Assembly (NCBI GenBank): GCA_963720675.1
Contig: CAVRGH010000010.1
Location: 682,001 to 746,000 of the forward strand
Reading direction: 5' to 3'
From: JALHSW01 sp963720675
Lineage (GTDB): Bacteria; Actinomycetota; Acidimicrobiia; IMCC26256; PALSA-555
Length of the DNA stretch: 64,000 nt
Shown: positions 46,071 to 55,213 of the stretch, piece after piece
Position numbering within the stretch: the stretch's first letter is position 1
Layout: every line of letters begins with the position of its first letter
Program-made: the position numbers and the translations under genes
Notes under the pieces: generated by a model
What the model saw: only the letters and a program-made list of their open reading frames with translations
Told to the model about the DNA's origin: nothing
Database searches by the model: none

Positions 46071-47111
46071 ATGCGAGCGATCGCGGGGACGATCACGAGG
46101 GGCAGACGTACCCGCCGCGTGCTCATGGTGGCGCTCTTCGCAGTGGGCGCGCTCACGCCCGTCTCCGTCGCGCTCGCACCGGGGGCGGGCGCCGAGCCGG
46201 CCACCGCCGATGTCCACATCGTGAACCTCAACCTCCTCCACGGCGCGTTCTGCCCACCCGAGACCGACGGCTGTCAGGCACCCGACCGCGTCGACCTGCT
46301 CCTCCAGCAGCTCGAGGACTCGACGTGCCCCGACGTGGTCGGCCTGCAGGAGATCAACCAGAACCTCTCGGACCTGCTCGCCGAGAAGTACCAGAGCGTC
46401 TGCGACGGCAAGTACCGACTGGTGTTCCCGACGAAGAAGGTGCGCAACAACGACACCGAGCAGGTGCTCACCACACTGCCGATCAAGAGCACCAAGGTCA
46501 TCACGCTCGTCGGGAACTTCCGGGGGGCCTCCCGCGTCACCCTGAAGTCGCCGATCGGGCGGCTCGTGCTCGTCGTCACCCACCAGGACGGCAACCCCGA
46601 CGTGGTCACGGTCCCCGGCTGCAAGCTCTGCAAGCCGCCGTGCTCCCACGACCGGTCGGTCTACGCGTGCCAGACCGACGCCGCCGCCGGGCTCGCCGAC
46701 GAGACCGGCGGACCGAAGGCCGTACGCGTCCTGATGGGCGACTTCAACGTGACCCCGACCTCGGACCGCTACGGGTACCTCACCGCAGCGGGCTGGGTCG
46801 ACAGCCACCTCGCCGCGGGCAACGCCGAGTGCGACCCTGCCACCGGGGTGAACTGCACCAGCGGTCGCGAGGACAAGTCGGTCGACGCGCTCAAGGACCC
46901 GAACGCCCGGGAGTCGGAGCGCATCGACTTCATCTTCGTGAAGCCGCCCGCGAGCTGTGCCGTCGCCTTCGATCCGGTCACCGACGACGACGGCGACTCC
47001 CTCGGCACCGGGCTCTGGAAGAACACGCCGGCGGTCGACGGCCCCGGAGGGCTCGTGTGGACCTCCGACCACACCGGGGTCTCTGCCGATCTCTCCTGCA
47101 GGAAGGACTGA
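46071..47111 (+). CDS. Secreted endonuclease/exonuclease/phosphatase-fold hydrolase
   Basis: 346 residues. Basic N-terminus and hydrophobic stretch (RRTRRVLMVALFAVGALTP) form a signal peptide with likely cleavage near residue 41. EEP motifs in order: N52 (VNLNLLHG), E94 (VGLQEI), H171 (VTHQDGNP), GDFN (223-226, D224 and N226) and SDHTGV (332-337). Eight or so cysteines including CKLCKPPC suggest disulfides outside the cell. It could cleave nucleic acids, phosphoinositide-like lipids or phosphate esters. GAGGGGGG precedes ATG 46071. Confidence 0.9.
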   Translation: MRAIAGTITRGRRTRRVLMVALFAVGALTPVSVALAPGAGAEPATADVHIVNLNLLHGAFCPPETDGCQAPDRVDLLLQQLEDSTCPDVVGLQEINQNLSDLLAEKYQSVCDGKYRLVFPTKKVRNNDTEQVLTTLPIKSTKVITLVGNFRGASRVTLKSPIGRLVLVVTHQDGNPDVVTVPGCKLCKPPCSHDRSVYACQTDAAAGLADETGGPKAVRVLMGDFNVTPTSDRYGYLTAAGWVDSHLAAGNAECDPATGVNCTSGREDKSVDALKDPNARESERIDFIFVKPPASCAVAFDPVTDDDGDSLGTGLWKNTPAVDGPGGLVWTSDHTGVSADLSCRKD

Positions 47112-47115
47112 ACCC

Positions 47116-48780
47116 ATGGCCCACGACCTCGTCATCCGCGGCGGTACGGTGGTCGACGGCACCGGTGCACCCGGTCGGCGCGCTGACATCGCGATCGTCG
47201 GCGACCGCATCGCCGAGATCGGCGACGACCTGCACGGCACGCGCGAGCTCGATGCGTCCGGGAAGATCGTGGCGCCCGGCTTCATCGACATCCACACCCA
47301 CTACGACGCGCAGGTGTTCTGGGACCCCGCGCTCACCCCGTCGTCGTGGCATGGAGTCACGAGCGTCGTCGCGGGAAACTGCGGGTTCTCGATCGCGCCA
47401 TGTCGCGAGGAGCACCGCGGCCTCATCGGCCGCACCCTGCAACACGTCGAGGACATGAGCCTGCCGACGCTCGAGGCCGGCATCCCCTGGGACTTCGAGA
47501 CGTTCCCCGAGTATCTCGATTCGGTCGCGCGCCACGGCAGCGTCCTCAACTACACCGCATACATCGGCCACACGGCCCTGCGGCTGTTCGTGATGGGCGA
47601 CGCCGGCTACGAGCGCGAGCAGCCGACCGACGACGAGCTGGCCCGAATGGCCGACCTCGTGCGCGAGGCCATCGCCGCCGGCGCGGCCGGGTTCGCGTCG
47701 AGCTCCGCGCAGACCCACAACGGCGACGGCGGCCGACCGGTCCCTTCGCGCCTGGCGGGCATCGACGAGCTCGAGGCCCTCACGGAACCCCTGCGCGACC
47801 TCGGTCGGGGCGTGGGGGCGTTCACCCCCGGCGAGAAGGTGACCCACCCCGAGATCTACGACCTCCAACGACGCATCGGCCAGCCGTTCACCTGGACCGC
47901 GTTGCTCGCGATCAAGGGCTCGCCCTTCGCCGCCCAGATGGCCGAGCTCAACGAGCGCGAGCGCGCGACGGGCGCCGACGTGTGGCCCCAGGTCACGTGC
48001 CGCCCGCTCACGTTCCAGATGACGCTGGCCGACCCGTTCACGTTCAACACCGTCCCGTCCTTCAAGGCGTTGATGGACCGGCCACGGGCCGAGCGCATCG
48101 CGGCGTACCAGGACTCCGAGTGGCGCCGGGTCGCGCAGGACGAGCTCGAGCACGGTCGGATCTTCCGCGCACGCTGGGACACGATGACGGTGGCCGAGTG
48201 CAAGCAGCACCCCGAGCTCGAGGGCACGACGGTCGAAGCCCTCGCCGCGTCACGCGGCGTGCCACCGCTCGAGGCCATCATCGACCTCGCGGTCGAAGAC
48301 GACCTCGCCACACGATTCCGCACGATCCTGGCGAACAACGACGAGCCCGTGATCGAAGAGCTGATGCGCACCGAGGGGATGCTCATCGGCCTCTCCGACG
48401 CCGGCGCGCACGTGAGCCAGCTGTGCGATGCGTGCTTGCCCACCGACCTGCTCGGCAACATGGTGCGCGAGCGTGAGGTCCTCAGCGTGGAACACGCGGT
48501 CCACAAGCTGACCGGTGAGCCGGCTGGGGTGTTCGGGTTCTCCGATCGGGGCGAGCTCGCGGAGGGTAAGGCCGCCGACGTCGCGGTCTTCGATCTGGAC
48601 ACCGTCGCCCCGGGCAAGCTGCACCGCGTCCGCGACTTCCCCGCCGACGGCGAGCGACTCGTCGCCGACGAGCCCGCGGGCGTCCACCACGTGGTCGTGA
48701 ACGGCACCCCCATCCGCGTCGACGGTGCACCCGTCCCCGAGGCGGTCGAGTCGCGTCCCGGCCGCATCCTGCGGGGTTGA
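47116..48780 (+). CDS. N-acyl-D-amino-acid deacylase/D-aminoacylase-like amidohydrolase
   Basis: 554 residues. FIDIHTHYDAQ (57-67) contains the HxH metal pair (H60, H62); VTSVVAGNCGFSIAPC (81-96) is the D-aminoacylase signature with the metal cysteine C89. LIGLSDAGAHVSQLC gives the late catalytic aspartate, and the C-terminal GKAADVAVFDLD the small beta domain. It hydrolyses an amide of an N-acyl amino acid or a related cyclic amide. AAGGA lies 13 bases before ATG 47116. Followed at short distance by HyuB and HyuA, suggesting one amide-degrading operon. Confidence 0.88.
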   Translation: MAHDLVIRGGTVVDGTGAPGRRADIAIVGDRIAEIGDDLHGTRELDASGKIVAPGFIDIHTHYDAQVFWDPALTPSSWHGVTSVVAGNCGFSIAPCREEHRGLIGRTLQHVEDMSLPTLEAGIPWDFETFPEYLDSVARHGSVLNYTAYIGHTALRLFVMGDAGYEREQPTDDELARMADLVREAIAAGAAGFASSSAQTHNGDGGRPVPSRLAGIDELEALTEPLRDLGRGVGAFTPGEKVTHPEIYDLQRRIGQPFTWTALLAIKGSPFAAQMAELNERERATGADVWPQVTCRPLTFQMTLADPFTFNTVPSFKALMDRPRAERIAAYQDSEWRRVAQDELEHGRIFRARWDTMTVAECKQHPELEGTTVEALAASRGVPPLEAIIDLAVEDDLATRFRTILANNDEPVIEELMRTEGMLIGLSDAGAHVSQLCDACLPTDLLGNMVREREVLSVEHAVHKLTGEPAGVFGFSDRGELAEGKAADVAVFDLDTVAPGKLHRVRDFPADGERLVADEPAGVHHVVVNGTPIRVDGAPVPEAVESRPGRILRG

Positions 48781-48793
48781 GGGGCGCTCGACG

Positions 48794-50623
48794 ATGGCTG
48801 CACCGGCAGGGACGAACACCGACAACCAGCAAGCAGCCACCCAACCCGGCGCTGCACTCGATCCGGTCACCGCAGAGGTGATCCGATCGGGCATGGAGAC
48901 CATCTGCTTCGAGATGGCGACCTTCGTCTCGCGCACGGCGACCACGCCGATCCTCAACCAGTCGAACGAGCGCAACGCGACCATCCTCGACGGAAAGGGC
49001 CGCCTGGCCGCGCTCTCGGTCGGCATCCCGCAGTTCATGCTCAGCTCGACGTTGCCGGTGCGGTTCTGCCTCGAGTTCCTCGAGGGCGAGCTCTTTCCCG
49101 GCGACGTGCTCGTCGCCAACGATCCGTACACCGGCGGCGGCCACCTCCCCGACTTCAACGTGTTCTCGCCGGTCTTCGCGCCCGACGGCGAGCTGCTGCT
49201 CGTCGCCTCGATCCAGTGCCATCACGGGGACACGGGCGGTGCGCTGGCCGGCGGGTACAACGTCTTCGCGAAGGACATCTGGTCCGAGGGAACCCGGTAC
49301 CCCCTCCTGAAGATCGTCGACCAGGGCCGGGAGCGGCGCGACGTCGTGCTCACGATGCGCGCCAACAACCGGCTCCCCGGCTTCATCGGCGACCTCCGGG
49401 CCCAGGTCGGTGCCGCGCAGCTCGGCGCCGCCCGGCTCGGTGAGCTCGTCGACGCGTACGGCGCCGAGGCGATCCTCGGTGCCGTCGACCGCACCATCGA
49501 CGACACGCAGCGACGCTTCCGCGAGGAGATCGCCGGCTGGCCCGACGGCACGTACGAGGCCGACGTGTACGTCGACTGCGACCCCGCGGGGAACACCGAC
49601 ATCCACGTGCACGTGGCGATCACGGTCGACGGCGAGAAGATCATCGTCGACTTCGCGGGCTCCGACGACCGGCCCGAGCTGAACGCGTGGTCGACGTTCG
49701 GCAACACGCGCGGGTACACGATCGCCCAGCTCGCCAGCCTCGTCGACCCGAGCATCCCGAAGAACGAAGGGTTCTTCGACTGCATCGACCTGCGGGTCCC
49801 TGAAGGGACCTGCCTCAACCCGCGCGAGGGCAAGCCGGTGAGCGCGGGAACCCATCACCCCGGTGTCGAGGTGGGCGACGCGATCGCCATCGCGATGAGC
49901 CGGATCATCCCGGACCGCTGCGCGCCGCAGACCTACAAGTACGGCAGCCCACGCCAGATGTGGGGCGACCTCGACCCGCGCACCGGCAAGTCGTTCTTCG
50001 ACCATGGCGGCGAGGTGAACGCGGGCTGGGTGAACGCGGTGCGCGACGTCGACGGGTGGGGCGCGCTCGTCGCTTCGAACGGCAACCTCATCAAGGCGTC
50101 GGCCGAGATCAATGAGGCGCTGTTCCCGCACATCCTCCGCGGGCGCAACTACCTCACGGACTCCGGCGGTGCCGGGCAGTGGCGAGGCGGCTGTGGCAGC
50201 CACTTCGTCAAGGAGGTCCGCACGCCGACCCAGGTCAACCAGTACGTCGTGAACCAGCGGCACCTGCACCCCGGCATCGCCGGCGGCCACGACGGGTCGC
50301 CCGACCACTGCGTGATCAGCGCGGGGACCGAGCGCGAGCAGGTCGTCGCCCCCACCGTCGCCGGCGCGCAGATGGAGACCGGCGACCGGCTGGTGTACGA
50401 CTTCGGAGGAGGCGGCGGTTGGGGCGATCCCCTGGATCGGGACCCCGCAGCGGTCCTCGAAGACGTGTGGGACGAGTACGTGTCGATCGAGGCCGCGCGT
50501 GACGAGTACGCCGTGGTCGTCACCGGGACCGTCGCGGCGATGGACCTGGCGCTCGACGCCGCCGCGACCGACGCGCTGCGTGCCGCCAGGTCGAGTGGGC
50601 GGCGGAGCACGGTCGCCCGATGA
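48794..50623 (+). CDS. hyuB: Hydantoinase B/oxoprolinase family subunit
   Basis: 609 residues. LDPVTAEVIRSGMETICFEM (22-41) is the usual start of HyuB; VANDPYTGGGHLPDF, GNTRGYTIAQLAS, HHPGVEVGDAIA and YDFGGGGGWGDPLDRDP near the C-terminus are family landmarks. It pairs with HyuA for ATP-dependent opening of a lactam or hydantoin ring, or for carboxylation in acetone-carboxylase relatives. ATG 48794 is 13 bases after the deacylase stop; its stop overlaps the HyuA start (ATGA). Confidence 0.92.
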   Translation: MAAPAGTNTDNQQAATQPGAALDPVTAEVIRSGMETICFEMATFVSRTATTPILNQSNERNATILDGKGRLAALSVGIPQFMLSSTLPVRFCLEFLEGELFPGDVLVANDPYTGGGHLPDFNVFSPVFAPDGELLLVASIQCHHGDTGGALAGGYNVFAKDIWSEGTRYPLLKIVDQGRERRDVVLTMRANNRLPGFIGDLRAQVGAAQLGAARLGELVDAYGAEAILGAVDRTIDDTQRRFREEIAGWPDGTYEADVYVDCDPAGNTDIHVHVAITVDGEKIIVDFAGSDDRPELNAWSTFGNTRGYTIAQLASLVDPSIPKNEGFFDCIDLRVPEGTCLNPREGKPVSAGTHHPGVEVGDAIAIAMSRIIPDRCAPQTYKYGSPRQMWGDLDPRTGKSFFDHGGEVNAGWVNAVRDVDGWGALVASNGNLIKASAEINEALFPHILRGRNYLTDSGGAGQWRGGCGSHFVKEVRTPTQVNQYVVNQRHLHPGIAGGHDGSPDHCVISAGTEREQVVAPTVAGAQMETGDRLVYDFGGGGGWGDPLDRDPAAVLEDVWDEYVSIEAARDEYAVVVTGTVAAMDLALDAAATDALRAARSSGRRSTVAR

Positions 50624-52695
50624 GCACCCCGACCTATCGCATCGGCATCGACGTCGGCGGCACCTTTACCGACGTCGTCGCGATCCGCTCCGACGGGGTC
50701 GTCGTTCTCGAGAAGACGCCGACCACACCTCGCGACCAGTCCGACGGCGTGCTCGACGGCATCAACCGGATCGCGACCGCCGAGGGGTTCGACTCGACCG
50801 GGGCCGTGCTCGCCGCGACCACCTCGATCGTTCACGGCACGACCACCGGTGACAACACGATGATCCAGATGTCGGGCGCAGCGACGGGACTGATCGTCAC
50901 GGAGGGCTTCCGCGACGAGATCGAGCTGCGCCGCTGCTACAAGGAAGACATCTGGGACCCGGCGCTCGGCCCGCCGGAACCGATCGCGAAGCGCCGCGTG
51001 CGCCTCGAGGTCCCGGAGCGCATGACCGCGGAAGGCGAGGTCGACACCCCGCTCGACGAGGACGCAGTGCGTGCCGCGGTCCGGCGGTTGCAGGCGTTCG
51101 GTGTCACGTCGATCGCGATCGTGTTCCTGCACTCGTACCTGAACCCGGTGCACGAGCTCCGCGCACGCGAGATCGTCCTGGAGGAGTACCCCGACGTCGA
51201 GCTCGTCTCGCTGTCGCACGAGGTCTACCCCAAGCCTCCCGAGTTCGAGCGCACGTCGACGACGCTCGTGAACGCGTACGTGGGCCCACCGATCGTCCGG
51301 TACCTCGGTCGGCTCGAGGAGCGCCTCCGCGACGCGGGCTACGAGCGCGAGCTGCTGATCGCCACGTCCGCCGGCGGCGTCGCGACCCCGGATGCCATTG
51401 GCCGCCTCGCGGCAGCCACCATCGGCTCCGGCCCCACCGGCGGTGTCGTCGCGGCGAGCCGGGCCGGCACCGACGCCGAGCTCGGCGACGTCGTGAGCGT
51501 CGACATGGGAGGGACGAGCTACGACGTCTGCCTCATCCGGGATGGGCGCCCCGAGCTCAACAGCGATTGGAACTGGCGGCACCGCTACTGCATCGCGCTC
51601 CCGATGGTCGACATCCACGCGGTCGGCGCCGGGGGCGGCTCGATCGCCAGGGTCGACGGGACCGCGCTCCGGGTCGGTCCGGAGTCCGCAGGCTCCGAGC
51701 CGGGCCCCGCGTGCTACAGCCGGGGCGGTACCCGCCCGACCGTCACCGACGCCGACCTGATCCTCGGGCGGCTCGACCCGACCACCTTCTGGGGTGGTCG
51801 GAGCGCACTCGATGCCGCGAAGGCACGAGCCGCCCTCGAGTCGGTCGGGACGCCGCTCGGGCTCGACGCCGAGGAAGCGGCGCTCGCGACGGTCCGTATC
51901 GTCGACGCGCACATGACGGACGCGGTCCGTCGGGTCCTCTCGCTCGCCGGCGTCGATCCGCGAACGCTCGACCTCTGCGCGTTCGGCGGCATGGGCGCGC
52001 TCCACGCGACGACCCAAGCCGCCGCGCTCGGCATGCGCCGGGTCCTGGTCCCGCGCGCAGCACCGGGCTTCTCGGCGCTGGGGCTCGTCTCCGCCGACCA
52101 CGTCGTCGACGCGACGCGCGGCTTGCTCGCCGACTGGCGCGAGGTCGACGTCGAGCGCCTCGACACGCTCGCTCACGAGCTGGAGGCCAACGCGCGCTCC
52201 GAGCTCGACCGCGCCGACGTGCCGCGAGATCGGCAGGTGTTCCGCTGGGCCCTCAACCTCGTCTACCCGGGACAGACCTTCGACCACGCCATCCCCGTGG
52301 ACTACTCGTCGTCCGCCGCACTGAGTCGGGCAGACGTCGAGGCGTGCGTCGAGGAGTTCCACCGCCAGAACGAAGAAGCCCGACTCATCGAGGCGCGGGC
52401 GCAGGAACCGATGGTCCGCGGCATCCGGCTCACCGCGACCGGCATCGTCGACCGACCGGCCCAGGTGCACCTCGAACCCGTCGACACGCTCCCGCCGCCG
52501 AAGACCAGTCGCCGCGTGCACACCGGTGACGCGTGGCACGACGACGTCCCGGTGTACGACGCGGCAACCCTCGCGCCCGGGCCCCTCATGGTCGGTCCCG
52601 CGATCCTGCAGTACCCGTTCACGACGCTGCTCCTGCGCGCCGGCGACTCCGCGCACATGCTCGCGAACGGCGACGTGCTCGTCGACGTCGCCTGA
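50620..52695 (+). CDS. hyuA: Hydantoinase A/oxoprolinase family subunit
   Basis: 691 residues. RIGIDVGGTFTDVVAIRSD (7-25) is the ATP-binding phosphate-1 motif of the ASKHA fold; TSIVHGTTTGDNTMIQ, DMGGTSYDVCLI (phosphate-2) and GAGGGSIARVD follow. CAFGGMGALHATTQAAALG lies near the end of the ATPase part. Forms the ATP-using half of the HyuAB enzyme. The pair is complete and should be active; whether the substrate is a hydantoin, oxoproline or another lactam is not resolved. Ends three bases before a convergent gene. Confidence 0.93.
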   Translation: MSTPTYRIGIDVGGTFTDVVAIRSDGVVVLEKTPTTPRDQSDGVLDGINRIATAEGFDSTGAVLAATTSIVHGTTTGDNTMIQMSGAATGLIVTEGFRDEIELRRCYKEDIWDPALGPPEPIAKRRVRLEVPERMTAEGEVDTPLDEDAVRAAVRRLQAFGVTSIAIVFLHSYLNPVHELRAREIVLEEYPDVELVSLSHEVYPKPPEFERTSTTLVNAYVGPPIVRYLGRLEERLRDAGYERELLIATSAGGVATPDAIGRLAAATIGSGPTGGVVAASRAGTDAELGDVVSVDMGGTSYDVCLIRDGRPELNSDWNWRHRYCIALPMVDIHAVGAGGGSIARVDGTALRVGPESAGSEPGPACYSRGGTRPTVTDADLILGRLDPTTFWGGRSALDAAKARAALESVGTPLGLDAEEAALATVRIVDAHMTDAVRRVLSLAGVDPRTLDLCAFGGMGALHATTQAAALGMRRVLVPRAAPGFSALGLVSADHVVDATRGLLADWREVDVERLDTLAHELEANARSELDRADVPRDRQVFRWALNLVYPGQTFDHAIPVDYSSSAALSRADVEACVEEFHRQNEEARLIEARAQEPMVRGIRLTATGIVDRPAQVHLEPVDTLPPPKTSRRVHTGDAWHDDVPVYDAATLAPGPLMVGPAILQYPFTTLLLRAGDSAHMLANGDVLVDVA

Positions 52696-52698
52696 CCC

Positions 52699-54033
52699 TC
52701 AGTCCCCCACGGCCTCGGCGACCGGCACGGCCGGGCGGGTGATGCGCCGGACCAGTGCGACCACCGCGACCGCCGCGTAGACGGCAATCGCGGGCTCCGC
52801 CGCGAGGCGGAACCGTTGGTTCCCCCAGGACACGATCCCGACGAACGTGACGCCCACGATCAGGGCGAGCAGCGGCGCGAACTCCGCACTGCGCCCTCTC
52901 ACCCTGACGAAACCTGCGACCGCGAACCCGAGCGTGACGATGAAGGCCGCCCAGGCGAGGACCTGCCAGTCCGCCTGTCGGCTCTCGACCGTCTCCTCGC
53001 CGCGCGCCTGGTCGATGGGGTCGTAGAGCCCCCAGAGCCGCAGCGCCCGCACGACGCCGACGAGCGGCAGCCGTTCGAGGTGGTCGGTGGCGTACTCGAG
53101 ACCTGCGCTCCGGCCGGCGGCAGCCGCCTTCGCCTCACTGACCCCTGGCTGGGGAGGAGTCAGACAGCGGAAGTCCCAGAGGCCGAGCCCGGCGCCCGAG
53201 TACGTGCGGGGACAGTTCGCCCCCTCCATGAGGGTCCCGGAGTTGCTCGTCACGAGGATCGGGGTGTCGAGCGCGGTGCTCCGAGACACGATCCACGGCG
53301 CGAGCGCGACCGCGAAGACGAGCAACGCGGTGCCTGCCGCCAGCCAGCGCCGGGGCGTGGTCAGCGACCGCGCGCCGAGCACCGAGGCGCCGACGAGGAT
53401 CGGAGCCAGGAAGAGGGCGTCCGATCGCGTGAGGGTGGCGAGCGCGAGCACCACGCCCAGCGAGGCCCACCACCAGCCCGAGTCCGACCGTGTCGCTCGC
53501 AGCGCGACCAAGGTCGCCAAGCTCATCAGCGCCACGAAGAGGCTCTCCGACATCAGCGAACCGTCGGCCGCGATCAGGCTCGGGCTCACGGCCACCACGG
53601 CCGCCGCGGCGAGGCCGATGGCACGGCCGCCGAGCGCGCGCCCGACGTAGGCGGTGAGCACGATCGTGGCCGTCCCGGCCAGCGCGCCCGCCAGCTGGAA
53701 CGACCAGTCGCTGGTTCCCCCGAGACGATCCACCACCGAGAGCATCAACGGCCACAGCGGCGGGAAGGCGGCGGTCGGGACGACGCGGCCGGAGCCGACC
53801 AGCTCACCGACGTTCACGAACCCGATGCCGTCCGCGAGCGTCGAGGCCTGGATGCGGTACCACAACGCATCGGCGCCGAACACGATCTTGGGGCCGATCA
53901 CGGCGATGTACCCGACGCGGAGCGCGAAGCCGAGCAGCGCGACCACGGCCAACGAACGACCGAATCGCCGAGCGATCGCCGTCAGCACCGTGGTGCCGGT
54001 ACCCGCGGTCCTTGTCAGGCCGAGATTCGCCAA
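52699..54033 (-). CDS. GT-C membrane glycosyltransferase (PMT/ArnT-like)
   Basis: 444 residues, about ten helices. FGADALWYRIQASTLADGIG (52-71) has the outer-loop aspartate D55 and matches the GDAFTYHYTANGIADGLG block of the enzyme at 15244-16725, as do PPLWPLMLS and the LMEGANCPRTYSG loop, so the two are paralogues. It would use a polyprenyl-phosphate sugar. Single gene, convergent with hyuA and divergent from an acyl-CoA dehydrogenase. Confidence 0.8.
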   Translation of the reverse strand: MANLGLTRTAGTGTTVLTAIARRFGRSLAVVALLGFALRVGYIAVIGPKIVFGADALWYRIQASTLADGIGFVNVGELVGSGRVVPTAAFPPLWPLMLSVVDRLGGTSDWSFQLAGALAGTATIVLTAYVGRALGGRAIGLAAAAVVAVSPSLIAADGSLMSESLFVALMSLATLVALRATRSDSGWWWASLGVVLALATLTRSDALFLAPILVGASVLGARSLTTPRRWLAAGTALLVFAVALAPWIVSRSTALDTPILVTSNSGTLMEGANCPRTYSGAGLGLWDFRCLTPPQPGVSEAKAAAAGRSAGLEYATDHLERLPLVGVVRALRLWGLYDPIDQARGEETVESRQADWQVLAWAAFIVTLGFAVAGFVRVRGRSAEFAPLLALIVGVTFVGIVSWGNQRFRLAAEPAIAVYAAVAVVALVRRITRPAVPVAEAVGD

Positions 54034-54099
54034 GCGCGCACCCTACCGGCGACCGACCTCCCGACCCTTCCCGCGGCACGCGCTACGGTCCCCGACCTC

Positions 54100-55210
54100 A
54101 TGGACTTCGAGTTCTCCCCCGAGCAAGAGGAGCTGCGGGCGAGCGTGCGGCGATTCCTCGACGACCGCGCACCGATCGCCTGGGTGCGCGAGCGCTACGA
54201 CGACCCGCGCGGCACGACCGACGAGGTCTGGCACGGGCTCGCCGACCTGGGCGTGCTCGGGCTGCTCGTGCCCGAGCGGCACGGCGGTGCGGGCATGGGC
54301 ATGGTCGATGCCGCAGTCGTCCTGGAGGAGCTCGGCCGCGCCGTGCACCCCGGGCCGTTCGCTTCGAGCGCGATCGGGGCGACCGGTCTGCTGGTCGACC
54401 TGGACGCGGAGGGTGCCGGTGACCTGCTCGGCGCGCTCGCCGAGGGCCGCGCGGTCGCGACGCCGGCGCTCCTCGAGCCGGGGCGTCGCACGCGCTGGAC
54501 CGACCCGGCCACCACGGCCCGGCGCGAAGGGGACGCCTGGCTCCTCGACGGCACCAAGGTGCACGTCCCCGATGGCGTCGCGGCGACCGTGGTCCTCGTC
54601 AGCGCTCGCGACGACGAGGGCGTTCTCGGCGTCTTCACCGTGGAGACGTCCACTGTGGGCCTCGTGGTCGAGCCGACCCCCACCGTCGACGGGAGCCGCA
54701 AGGAAGCCACGATCACGCTCGCTGCGGCATCCGCACGTCGGATCGGTGGCGACGCGCGCACGGCACTGGCCGCGAACGCCGACCGTACGGGCATCGCTGC
54801 GGTGGTCGAGGGCGTCGGCACCGCCGGACGCGCGACTCGAGCTCACGGTCGCGTACGCAACCGAGCGCAAGCAGTTCGATGCACCGATCGGCTCGTTCCA
54901 GGCCGTCCAACACCTGTGCGCCGACATGCTGCGGGCGGTGGAGCTCGCCCGCGCCGCCGGCTACTACGGATGCTGGGCCGCTGACGACGCGTCACCCGAA
55001 GAGCGCCACCGGGCCGCGACGATCGCACTCGCCTTCGCGACGGACGACCTCTACACCGTCGGCGCGTCAGCGATCCAGGTGCACGGTGGCATCGGCTACA
55101 CGTGGGAGCACGACATCCACCTCTTCTACAAGCGCCTGCTCACGCTCCAGCAGACGGGTGGCGGCAGCGTCGACGCGCTCGAGGAGCTCGCCCACCTGGT
55201 CATCGACTGA
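54100..55210 (+). CDS. Acyl-CoA dehydrogenase, one frameshift
   Basis: About 369 residues. The N-terminus MDFEFSPEQEELRASVRRFL and the short middle domain resemble FadE28/ChsE1-type subunits, which form heterotetramers with a FadE29-type partner in steroid side-chain degradation. After a frame break near 54825 (an extra C in GTADARLE) the C-terminal FAD domain continues: LTVAYATERKQFDAPIGSFQ, AIQVHGGIGYTWEHDIHLFY. All domains are present. TACGGT ten bases before ATG 54100 may be the -10. The FadE29-like partner could be the protein at 57652-58845; this is inference. Confidence 0.85.
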
Positions 55211-55213
55211 CCG

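Noticed and set aside
53137..53162. CTGAC and GTCAG facing halves in the GT-C gene at 52699-54033
   Set aside because: The spacer is much longer than six bases and the site is within coding sequence.
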